Assembly: GCA_935421135.1 (NCBI GenBank)
Contig: OW285188.1
Coordinates: 4,020,733-4,084,732 of the forward strand
DNA: 64,000 nt
Source: Bugulina stolonifera
Lineage: Eukaryota; Bryozoa; Gymnolaemata; Cheilostomatida; Bugulidae
Direction: 5' to 3'
The notes under the pieces were generated by a model. The model was not told where the DNA came from, did not search any database, and was given only the letters and a program-made list of their open reading frames with translations. The translations under genes were made by a program, and so were the position numbers. Positions 48,916-60,223 of this stretch are shown here, one piece after another. Position 1 is the first letter of the stretch. Every line of letters starts with the position of its first letter.

Positions 48916-50400
48916 TAGCCTTACTCAATAGGTAAGTGTATGAATACTGTAATGTTATATTATTAAGAATGCAAACTGGATAAGAATGATCCTCTCCTGT
49001 AAAAATACTGTTGAGAAACGACAACTCCGAAGGGAACAGTATGCCGTATTGTAATTGTCACACTGAATCACATTAGAACAATGATTAGTTGTGAGCTAGG
49101 AACATGTAGGTCTGACAAATTCTTTTGGTAAAAGTCAGGTAAATGTGGTATTATTTTGAATGTTTGAGAGAATGATATCAAAGTAAAATATGATCATTAC
49201 TCATTAATTATCCACACCACACTATTTACAGTAGATTCTGGCACAAGCTGTAGATTGGTTCCATTAGCAGTACTGTAGGATGTTGTTCACTTCCATTGAA
49301 TTGTTAGTTGTATCTATTGCTGCCTGGTTTGCTGCTTATAGACACCAATAAGAAGTTTAGCTACATATTAGACTAGACTATGTGCACAGTATGAGCAATT
49401 ATAGATTTGATCATGACGAGATACATTGTACCTCCTTCTGTACTCCTGAGTAACGACTTTACCAATAACCTATCTTATCTCACATAGTCTGATTGTAAAG
49501 GACAAAATTTGGATCAGTAAGAATAAGAGCTAGATAATATAGAAATAATTATACCAATAACAATTCAGTGGTGTTAGTAGTAGTAGTACCTAAATTATTT
49601 ATCTGGAAGAGTTGAAGATGAATCAAAATAATTAAATGAAGAACTTTTGTTTGTTTGTCAATAGATAGTAAATGAATAGAATATAGTATGAATATAAAAT
49701 GTAGTATCTCATCGTCATACATAGTATCAGATAGTAATTAATGTTCTTTCATGATCTTTAATAAATCTCCTCAAAATACAACAGTGACCAGATTGGTTAC
49801 AAACAGTCAGTATATGTAATGTGAGTTATGTGACAGCCTCTAAACTAATTGCAACAATTTAAATTGATATTGGTTCTATTGTTTTATCTTATATTATCTT
49901 CACACTTCTATGAGACATCATGGTTGCCTTAGTCTGAGACCTAGCAATTGTCTTCACTAGTTTTGTGCGAGCAAACAACTCTGTGTACTAGCCTTACTCA
50001 ATACAATGTAGGTAAGTGTGTGAATACTGTAATGTTATATTATTAAGAATGCAAACTGGATAAGAATTATCCTCTCCTGTAAAAATATTGTTGAGAAACG
50101 ACAACTCCGTATTGTAATTGTCACACTGAATCACATTATAACAATGATTAGTTGTGAGCTAGGAACATGTAGGTCTGACTAGTTCTTCTGGTAAAAGTCA
50201 GGTAAATGTAGTATTATTTTGAGTGTTTGAGAGATATCAAAGTCAAATCAGTGAATTAATTCATTTTTAAATAGTGGTCATTACTCATAATTATCCACAC
50301 CACACTATTTATAGTAGATTCTGGCACAAGCTATAGATAGGTTCCATTAGCAGTACTGTAGGATGTTGTTCACTTCCATTGAATTGTTAGTTTTATCTAT
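48916..50400. repeat. Direct segmental duplication, about 400 bp, 1.08 kb apart
   Basis: Segments 48916-49330 and 49989-50400 match almost base for base over long stretches (for example AAGAATGCAAACTGGATAAG and TGTGAGCTAGGAACATGTAG). They differ by small indels: the 49.0-kb copy has an extra AAGGGAACAGTATGC after ACAACTCCG. No open frame is conserved between them. Confidence 0.9.
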
Positions 50401-50518
50401 TCAATTTTAAAGGTGATAACTAAGAGCAGACAGCTTGCAGAATACACCTTTTAGTGAATTTTTAGTGCTGATGTGATTTACTATACATTATTGAGACTAT
50501 TATTTTATTGTACATTAT

Positions 50519-50560
50519 GAAGTTGTCCTTTCTTTAAGCTTATCAAAGGGAGGACAATCT
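50519..50560. repeat. Hairpin repeat, copy 7
   Basis: GAAGTTGTCCTTTCTTTAAG and AAAGGGAGGACAATCTC arms. Same polarity as the other copies. Confidence 0.7.
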
Positions 50561-50881
50561 CGCTTTATTGCACTTGGTATTGTCGGCAAGAGTTACAACA
50601 AGATTGTTTGTTTCTATGGTTATAGTAATGAAACTGAAAATGTTCCCTACTATTATAATACCACATGTACACATTTTATATTCATAAGTCATTGTAGGTG
50701 CTAGGTGGTTTGGTTGGATTGATTAACCTCCCAAACACTTATATTATTTATCAGGAAGGTTTGAACAAGAATCAAGATAATTTACAGTCTTAGAAGTAAA
50801 AAATGAGAGCAGACAGCTAACAATACACACATTCCCATTAACATTTTTGGCATTGGTTGGTAATTTACTAATTTCTTAGAA

Positions 50882-50920
50882 ATTATCCCCTCTCTTGAAG
50901 ATAATCAAGGGAAGACAATC
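50882..50920. repeat. Hairpin repeat, copy 8
   Basis: ATTATCCCCTCTCTTGA and TCAAGGGAAGACAAT arms; close relative of copy 6. Confidence 0.7.
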
Positions 50921-50924
50921 AAGT

Positions 50925-52480
50925 TTGTTTGTTCCCATAGTCCATTTGTTTCTATGGTTACAGCTGTAATTAAACTGCAGATGTTTACAAGATTAGTATT
51001 AAATGTGGTCTATTTGAGAATTATACAGATTTATATAAATAGCCATTAGAATTCAGATGATACTCTACATTGTATTACAGAAAATCTAGTCAGTATGCCA
51101 TTAGATATAATGAGTTTATTAAACATTTGGCATATCAGCATACATATGGAGTGAAGTAAAAACAAAAGTATACAAGTGTAAATAGTGCATAGTTCATATG
51201 GCTGACAATGTTATAGATTAGAGAGTCAAATATACTGTGATATTTTTAACCAATAGGAGGCTCTGAATCGCAGGATCAGCCTGATGAGTCAGTCCAATGA
51301 GTCAGCTGGTTTTTCAGTCACGTTGTTCAACTCTGTAAACAATACAGTGTGCATCTATAAAGATTATAAATATAATCATGTGAATACATTCTGGTATCTA
51401 TAGTTCTACGCTCTTTGCACGTTGAGTTGGATTTGACGTCTTAAATCTTACTAAAAAACCTTTCTAATAGAATCAAACAAATGCCTCATAAACCAAGATC
51501 CATCTAGGGTTCTAGGGCTACTGCAGTGTATGTTGAAACTACAAAGTGAAACTATGAGTCAGTTGAGACAGCAATCTCAGGAGTGACAACCCCATAATAC
51601 TCCTCAACCCATCAGTAGATGGGATAGTTAACCATACTTCCCTCATGAGTAGGTAGGGTGGGTAACTATACCTCCCTAATGAATAGCTCACTTTTCACCA
51701 ACAAAACTGTGTTAAAGTTCAGTTAGGTGTAACATTACACAATTTCACGTGCAAGAAATTTACTAAAAGAAACCTGGCCATGTTGAAATCATGTACAATA
51801 GCACTTCTCTCTGAAAATTAGAGACGCAGGTGTACACGTGATGTAATGTTGTGGGTTTCCTTGTAGAGTCTTGAGAAGTAAAAGATTGTATTATTTTTGT
51901 AGCCATTGGTGACCAGTAGTCAGGCAGTGTACTTTGGGAATCATGTATACTAGTTATAATTAGTTGCCAGCCTTTTATAATGCTGATTTTAGCATTCCCG
52001 GCACTAACGGTAGAACTTACACCGCTTGATCTCCTGCCACTTCTAATGGTAAGAATGACGGGGTTTCCGGTTATTTGCCAGCTTTTGTGCGTGTGTTTTT
52101 AACTGAAATCGAGACTTTATATCATAATAACTTGAATTGAGAAAACCTTTACTTATATTGAGCTAATTGTAAGCTTACTATGTTTATTTCTTATTTAGGT
52201 AAAAAAGTCGAGCTTGGAAGCTAATATAATTTAAACTAAAAGCTGGCACGTATCTGAGGCCCCACTCACTCCTTATTAAGCAAGGTGCAATAATCAATGT
52301 AAATCTTCTAAATGGTATGAGATTGAAGGATCGGTAGTTGGGACTTCGTTACCATCTACATGTTCTGGCCATTGTTATATAGTCATTACGGCTATTCTAC
52401 GCGTCTCGGAAGAGACTATATGCTATTACCGATTGGCTAGGGATAGAAGAGGAGTTTCGGTTGAAAGCTGAGAAAGCTTG
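50925..52480. other. Intergenic, repeat-derived, no supported gene
   Basis: Contains a duplicated phrase (GTAGGTAGGGTGGGTAACTA against GGGATAGTTAACCATAC) at 51610-51680 and a further diverged member of the 46.2-kb repeat near 51770-51860. Nothing coding is supported. Confidence 0.5.
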
Positions 52481-53590
52481 AATAAAGAACTACAACCTTA
52501 TCTTCATGAACTTCGATGAGTGAAGACGCATCTAAGGATTCTATAGCCTATATTGATATGAGCCTAACTATTTAACATGGCACAGTTGACAGGATAATTT
52601 TTTATTATTGTTGTTAACTGAAAGAGATTACTGGTCACAACTTTGGTAATCAAGAGCACCCTTCGGGGGAAGAGTAGCAGTCACTCAAGAGAAAGTGACT
52701 GTGAGTGTTAGTGTGTAGCAGTCACTCAAGGAAGAGTGACAATGAGTGTGTAGCAGTCACTCAAGGAAGAGTGACTGTGGGTGAGTAGCGCATCCGTAAG
52801 GACTTAGTGACTCACTAAGTGAGTGTAGCAGCCACTCAAGGTAGAGTGACTGTGAGTGTGTAGCGTAGTATAGCCTTAAGGACTTAGTGACTCACTAGTC
52901 CTTGACTACCCTACGTGAGTGTAGCGTAGTCACATGAATGCAACGTGACTACGTGAGTGTAGAGAGTACCTGTAGCATAGCCACACGAGTGTAACGTGGC
53001 TACGTGAGTGAAGAGAGGGTGTCAGTGTAATGTAGCTACGTGAGTGTAGAGTAGAGAGAGTAGAGAGCTTTTGTAGCGTAGCCACACGAGTGTACAGTGA
53101 CTACGTGAGTGTAGAGAGAGTTTCGTAGTGTAGTCGCGTCAGTGGAGTGTGGCTACGTGAGTGTGGGGTTTAGTAGTGCAGTCGCGTAAGTGTAACGTGG
53201 CTGCGTGAGAGTAGAGAGAGTGAGTGGGTAGCGTAGCCATAGCTACGTGAGTGAGAGTAGAGTAGTGATTAGTGACTAGAGTTTAGAGTACGAGTAGAGC
53301 AGTGACTAGAGTTAAGAGTAGAGTAGGGATTAGAGTTAAGAGTAAGAGTAGTGATCAAATATTAGAGTAGAGTAGAGAGTTAAGATTAGAACTAAGAGTA
53401 GAGTAGGGAGGAAAAGTAGAGTAGAGAGAAGCGTTTGTGTGTGAGAGTGTAGCGTAGCTACTTCAGTGTAAAGTAGCCACGTGAGTGTAGAACAGCAGAG
53501 CTAGTATGGCTGCTACTGGTATCGATTAAAAGGACGCAACTAAGAATTCTATATAATGATATGAACCTAACTATTTAACAGCCATGGTTA
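52480..53590 (+). repeat. Palindromic minisatellite block flanked by about 55-bp direct repeats
   Basis: The direct repeats 52525-52580 and 53533-53587 share GACGCAxCTAAG and CCTAACTATTTAACA. Between them are three sub-arrays: 52670-52860 (GTAGCAGTCACTCAAGGAAG units), 52916-53240 (units with GTAGCCAC...GTGGCTAC inverted arms around ACGAGTGTAAC) and 53250-53430 (GAGTAGAGTAGTGATTAGAG units). The flanks end in CTATTTAACA, and AATAAA lies 90 bases before the first end with TGGCACAGTTGACAGG after it. This would fit a decayed LTR element whose inside became a minisatellite, but that is inference. Confidence 0.75.
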
Positions 53591-53726
53591 CAATATAATA
53601 TTTGTGAAGTGTGCATGTTGTGATTATTATCATGCTATTATTCTCAAAATAAATGTAAATGAACGTTCGGTTAGTAGGCAAAGCCGACGGGCCTAGCTGA
53701 GAATAATAATTATATTATTATAATTA

Positions 53727-54065
53727 TTATAAATAATAAAGTAAAAGTTCAATAGAACTTACCAAAAACCTGGTGTAGATATATCGCAGCAGAATGAGTA
53801 TACTCAATAAGCAGACAACCCCTGCTGGCATAATTTTCCCCGAATTGATGTATCGTTTCCCCATTACAAAGGTTAATGCTAAAGCTGCACCAATAACCAA
53901 AACTTGGCCAAATGGTTGTTGAATCGACACCAAGTAGGCCCCAAGGATAATTATTCCACCAAATGTTAAGCCCGCTACAAGGCTAGGTATGCTCCCTGCT
54001 TTAGCATAACCAGCTAAACCTCCAGCTGCAACGGTCAAACCATAACCAAGGGATACTTTATCCAT
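53727..54065 (-). CDS. TMEM14: TMEM14 family membrane protein
   Basis: A 112-codon open frame starting at ATG 54065 (MDKVSLGYGLTVAAGGLAGY) with the family pattern: GYxKAGSxPSLxAGLxFGxI in the first half and a later YINSGKIMPAGVVCLLS. Four hydrophobic segments fill almost the whole length. TMEM14 proteins are small mitochondrial or endomembrane proteins; human TMEM14C carries protoporphyrinogen into the mitochondrial matrix for haem synthesis and is also 112 residues long. At 53762 a perfect GTAAGT donor follows RYIYTRFL, so the last 11 codons may instead be intron and a short 3' exon may follow; the stop at 53727 makes the unspliced form equally good. Its start lies 353 bases from that of RUSF1 on the other strand. 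Confidence 0.88.
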   Translation of the reverse strand: MDKVSLGYGLTVAAGGLAGYAKAGSIPSLVAGLTFGGIIILGAYLVSIQQPFGQVLVIGAALALTFVMGKRYINSGKIMPAGVVCLLSILILLRYIYTRFLVSSIELLLYYL

Positions 54066-54418
54066 GACAAACTAACTGAATTGAACCTTTCGAATCCGAA
54101 CAACAAATCAATAACAAAAGTTGGGAATTTTTGATTTTGGATGTGGCTTTGTGGCGCAGTAGTAACAATATTAGCGTACGGTCACATAGGTAGTTATCGA
54201 TAGCTTACGAAGTCAAGACGGCAATTCTCTCCAAAGTAGGTTCTAGGGGATTGTCTAGCGAATCAACTTAACGATATTGAAGAAATTTCCACCAATTTTC
54301 CTTCAATTTTTTATCTTATGTGACTATTTTTTTTGTCAACGTTAACCAGCTACTACACTAGCGTAGGGTGTTGGTGTCACAAAGATATCAACCAATATTG
54401 TTTGTACAAGTAACCAAC
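54066..54418. promoter_or_regulatory. Shared head-to-head promoter of TMEM14 and RUSF1
   Basis: 353 bases separate the two divergent ATGs. There is no obvious TATA box in consensus position for either; the sequence is less AT-biased than its surroundings. A bidirectional promoter is inferred from spacing only. Confidence 0.5.
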
Positions 54419-54556
54419 ATGCCCGGAGAGATCTTATTTCATGAGCAATATGGTTCGTCTAGCATAAAAAGAGATTATGTTCGCACAGAAACTGGAAACA
54501 TTAAGGTTTTAGAACAACATAACGAGAGGTTTCAGTCAATTGGTCACACTTTTGAG
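54419..54556 (+). CDS. RUSF1: RUSF1 exon 1
   Basis: MPGEILFHEQYGSSSIKRDY, ending GHTFE at a GTAAGT donor in phase 0. The ATG at 54419 is preferred because no ATG lies upstream in frame; the frame is open further 5' only through non-ATG codons. FHEQYGS resembles the SEQFGSG start of the human protein. Confidence 0.85.
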
Positions 54557-57500
54557 GTAAGTAAGTGTTGAAAGTGAATGAACTCATGGGAATTAAGATC
54601 TGAACCTCATTTTAATTTTTAACCAGAGTGTCCTTCACTTCCTGTAATGACTGATTGGTCTAAAGCAGGGGTTCCCAACCTGGGGTACATGTACCCCTAG
54701 GGGTACATTTTGATTTTAGAAATCTAGGGGGTACAAAAGAAGTTCTCAACTTTATACATTTTTTACAGAGGTTTTCAGTTACAGACTATAAATTATGAAT
54801 TAACATGATCTATTACTGAACTGAACATCAAATGGCTCACTGATGCAAATAAAGTTGAGCTAAACCAGTGTAAAAGCCATAAAGCACTACAATGTATGAA
54901 AGTTATATTGCGTAGTTTTCATTAAGTAATTGGTAAATAATAATTTCATACCATACTGCACATATTTACCCTTTTGATAAAGTATACAATACATGTAATA
55001 TTAATCGAATTAAACCAAATATATCATTGATTAAACACAGTTTTACAGAGGGGTACGTTGTTTGTTACAAAGGGGTACGTTGTTTACTACATGACTGCCA
55101 AGGAGTACTTAGGCTGAAAAAGGTTGGGAACCCCTGGTCTTAAGGATGAAACAAAACTAGTAAAACTAGACCACACTTATTTTTGAGTTTGCATAAAGTA
55201 GAGTTTTAAAACACTGCCCACTGCTCACAACATGCCAAGGACCTTGCCCACCAGTCTCTCCTGACACTCTCCAAGTTTAGTTAGAGTGTGCCGTAGGCAT
55301 CTGAGACCCCATAATGATAAGTCATAAGTGATAACTTAAAAAAAATTAAATACATCACCAAAGTCGCAAGTGGAGTCTGTTTAAAGCAGGGGTTCCCAAC
55401 CTGGAGTACATGTACTCCTAGGAGTACATTTTAGAAATCTAGAGGGTACAAAGCAAGTTATCAAATTGATACATTTTTGACTGTGGTTTTCACTTACAGA
55501 CTATCAATTATGAATTATCATTATCTGTTACTGAACTAAATAAGCATCAAATGGCTCACTGATGGAAATGAAGTTGAGCTAAACCAGTGTGAAAGCCATA
55601 AAACACTACAATCAATGAATGTTATATCACGTAGTTGTCACTAATGATACTACTTCTGGCCAAGTGCTGTTTCAGTAAGGAGCAGTGTCATTTTGTCTGT
55701 AAGTACAGTAGAGCACACCTTTAGTTCAGACTTCATAACTACCACCTACCTGAGCAGCAGCAGTAGTACCTAGTCGTACCTACCACATACCTGATCAGTA
55801 GCAGTACCTAGTCGTACCTACCACATACCTGATCAGCAGCAGTGTCTTGCTACCCACAGACCCCGATCCTTATTTGTATAGCCGTCCAATAGGTGCAGGT
55901 GACCATGTAAGCATGAGTACAAACCTGCAATTGTAATAAGTGAAAACTTTAGCCCAGCCAGATACGGTTTACTTCCTGTGAGGTCATAACAGCTACGGCA
56001 AGACGCTATCCCTTGTAGTATTAGTAAACTGTATAGCGTTATAACATCCACGTTTGTGTCGAGGTAAATACAATGGAATGCAGAGAGGTATTGTAGAAGT
56101 GTATACATATTTGGTCATGAGCCTGCCATTACATATACATGTATTGTTCATTATATACTGTAATATTCATTGTCGAATAAAACTTGCTTAAGCATGTAGG
56201 CCTACGCTATAGGCAATCTATGCATATGAATGAAAACATTGCTTTTTCATAGAAAGTCCAATAAAGCTGATGTAAAACTTTTGTGTAGCTGCAATTACAC
56301 TAGGCCTACAATCAAAAGGCTGAAAAGTTGAAAATTAATAATTAAAAATACTATAAAATACTACAATACTATGTATGGCTTATATCCTGAATTAAGCACT
56401 GTATTTAGGGTTTATTGATTAGCAAGTACAATGTATCTGTAACAGTTTTACCCTATGCAGCCTTAGCGGAGTGTTATTTAGGACAGGCCAGTACTAGTTC
56501 TATCACAGTACTATTTGTAGTGATTAACTCTCAAAGTGCAAGGTCAAGGTTGAACTGCTGTGTCAGCATGCTCAATGATAATATACACCATGATATGACA
56601 CTCCGAGTAAACCGGAAGTGTCAGCGACTCCAATTAATCTATTCTGCAGTAAACAATTTACTGCCACACGGTTGATGACTGAGTGAATTAGTCATGACTG
56701 AGAAGAAAGAGCAAAGAAGCAAAGGGAAAGGTGCACACTGCACTGCTAATAACTGTGAAAATTACCGAGCTACTTCATCTCATCTGTCTTTTTCTTTTCC
56801 TAGCCAAGAACAAAGGTGAGAATGGTCTCTTGATCATCATTGATGATAGATTGATCATGAAAGATCATGAATTGGTTATATTGATTATTATTATTATATT
56901 ATTTATTCTTCTCTACTGATAACTCTAACTAAACATGATAATTAATAGGCTATTATAATATGATAATTATTATTTGGATTTTATAACGAATATTGTAATA
57001 TTAAATATACATGTAATTATAAAGTGAAAACGACATGGACATATTAAATTATTTTTATTTCTATGTAAAATAATTATAATAGTAATAAATAATATGAATA
57101 ATAATAACAGTTACTAAGCTTTTTTTTATTTATTTATTCTCTCCTATAAGTTGTATAATTATAATATATACATGTATTTATATGTGTGGTCAACAAGTTA
57201 CTTTTACCAAATGTTATCTGTAAACTTTCAGAAAACCCCAATAAATATAAATGTAAATATAATAATTTATTAATGGTAGTGGTATTAAAACGATTTAGTA
57301 ATCTAAATCTATCTATCTATTGTTGTCGACAACAGACGTGTACGAGTAAATAAAATGGTAAATTATATAAACGATTAATTGATTATCGATAATTTTTATA
57401 TTATGATGCTAGTGCTAGACTACCGACTACTAACTTAGTACGTTCGAAGATGGTTATGTAGGACAGCAGAGCAGTGCTACTAGCACAGGAGCCGAATGAA

Positions 57501-60080
57501 TTTTGGACGGGTGGCTGCGAAATAGAATGAATGATAGATATCAGTAAACTCAATGTCATTTGATCTTCCATTATTTCATCTTATTTCATTTCCCAGAAAA
57601 TATCAGCCACCAATGATAATTATTTTATAATTCTTAATTTAAATAATTAATAATCATTATATTACATGCCATAATAGGCCCTACTTGTTATGATGTGATA
57701 TTTTAGTACACCCAGCTCCTAACTTCGTTGTTTTTGTAGATTGTATGTATCTATTGGGAATTTTCTTTTTGTTTTAGATGTCTACAATAGGCAGTCAATG
57801 GCTGATTGGGGCGCCTTTGCGACTGTATGAAAAAGACCGTTCGAAACAGGACGTTTTGAGACCGGACCTTTGAAAAACTACCATTTTGAAACTCCAAACC
57901 CCAACCCCCAGATTTCAATTAATTTTAATAATGTATTTTTGTTTTTATTATTACCAATTGGTAGAACACTAAAAAAATTAACTATCTGTGAGTTGTGTTC
58001 TTCTAAATGTAATCTACACGGTTTCGAAATGGTTGTTCTCCAAACGTCCAGTGTCAAACAGTCTTTTTCGAAATGTTCCTTTACTGGGTATTTGCTCACA
58101 CCATCAGAAAAACTGTGCATATGTAAGTTGATGATCGACAGTCTGCCATTGTTATTATTATTATTATTATAATTGCTTACTTATTATAATTCCTTACTTC
58201 TATAACCCTTACTAGTGTGCAGCCTACTAATAATATTTTTAGACTTATACTGTGTACATACACTTCAAAAGTATATCGTATAATTCATTGCTATTTTAAG
58301 TTGACTATTTGTAGCTAGTTCATCGGACTGGCATTAATATGATTTTGCTTGAGCAGTTCAGCTTCATGGCATAATTACTACTTACTTTTATGACCATTAG
58401 TAGCGTGTACTATTAATATTTTTAGACTTATACTGTGTACATATACTTTAAAATCACAATGTATATGATATAATAATTCATTGCTATGCATGTTGTTCCA
58501 GTATTTGTATTTATGTATACATGTATAAGCTTTTTTGGTTTGCTTCTATATTGTAATTTTAACAGATATGTTTTTGATTGTGTAATCAGGTAAAATACAA
58601 CATGTAAACAAACACTAGCCACATGCTTTCAATCCCTATACATACAAATACACGTAATAACTTGCAACTGAACATTCAAGTTAATTATTCTGTATAGGCA
58701 GCATGGCAGCTATAAGCTAAGTGAGCTGTAGTCAAAACCATATTTTGTATTATAATGATATATAGTGCATTCACCCTATACAACTGAACAGGTTTTGTTT
58801 ATCAATAGAATGACAGTAATGTTTTCAAGGAATAAAAGCACCTGTTGATGCTCTCTTGCTACCCTAAAGCTGTAAACATAGTTGGCTTTGCTTGCAAGCA
58901 TGGTGTACTACATTATATGCAAGTATGTTGTACAGTAATGCAAGTAAGGTTTACTGCAAAAGTTTACTGTGAAAGTGGGCGGAGACTTTGATATAGTTGA
59001 GATCGATGAAGTGGAACGGGCACATTGCAAATCCCGTCTATCGGCACTGCATTGGCGCTAAGGTAATTGAGGACATAGAATTATCGTTGAGTGTCATATC
59101 ATGGTGTATATTATCATTGAGCATGCTACAGATATAATACGCATATTAACTTACAAAGTTTGTTTATTTGAGGTGATGTGTCTGCATTTACTCCTAGCAT
59201 CACAGCGCTCACAGCTTACCCTACTATCTATACTGCATTTACTCACTATGTAGATTGGTCTAATTTCTATACTGTTTGTAGACTGTGTTCCTACCACAAG
59301 GATACCCTGAAAGTGTGAGCAAAGATTATCTTCGCTATCAGATATTTGATACGATCCAGGTTTGTGGGTTTATATAGGTGTAGTGTAGTGCTGTAGTAAT
59401 GAGTGTTTACACATTTGATACTCACATATCACCCTATATATAAGCTATGTAAGTGTATCATGTGTATTTAGTAATTAGTAATAATCGTTATAATTAATAT
59501 TAAATAAAAATGGAACAGTGGCAATTGTTAAGTTACCATCTTCAACACTGAAAATTTTCTATGTTTGAATGAGCGTGGGCTGCGTTACCCAATGGAACTG
59601 AACATCTAGTGTGGCCTACATACGCCTATATCACACTTACTTGCTGAACGGTAATTGTTTGCAGGCGTTTGCCAGCTCTATCACAGGTACTTTGGCTACC
59701 CAGGCTTTACTCAAAGGTGTGGGTGTAGGAGATGACAGTGCGACTGCTCTGGCAGCTACCATCACCTGGATACTCAAAGGTATTTCAATGGTATACAATC
59801 CTTGGTTTGTATCACTAAATCAAGTATACTATAGCATTGCACTGTTTATCAAAGACACAATATATTTATTTTATATGACCACACCCCCTATATTTGTGTT
59901 TTGGAAGAATACAGTTCTACTAACACTATAGTTACATGTATATTGATGTACTTATTATAGATGGCACTGGAATGATTGGACGGATATTGTTTGCCTGGTT
60001 ACAAGGGTATGTTACTTCTATTATGACTAAATACGTAAATGGTGTGCAATAACGTTGTAGTGATATCTTAGACTACAGTA

Positions 60081-60178
<98 letters not shown>

Positions 60179-60179
60179 A

Positions 60180-60223
<44 letters not shown>

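Noticed and set aside
58940..59060. Candidate extra RUSF1 exon (VGGDFDIVEIDEVERAHC)
   Set aside because: The frame ends in TAA at the only plausible donor and the acceptor is poor; exons 1 and 2 already join in phase.
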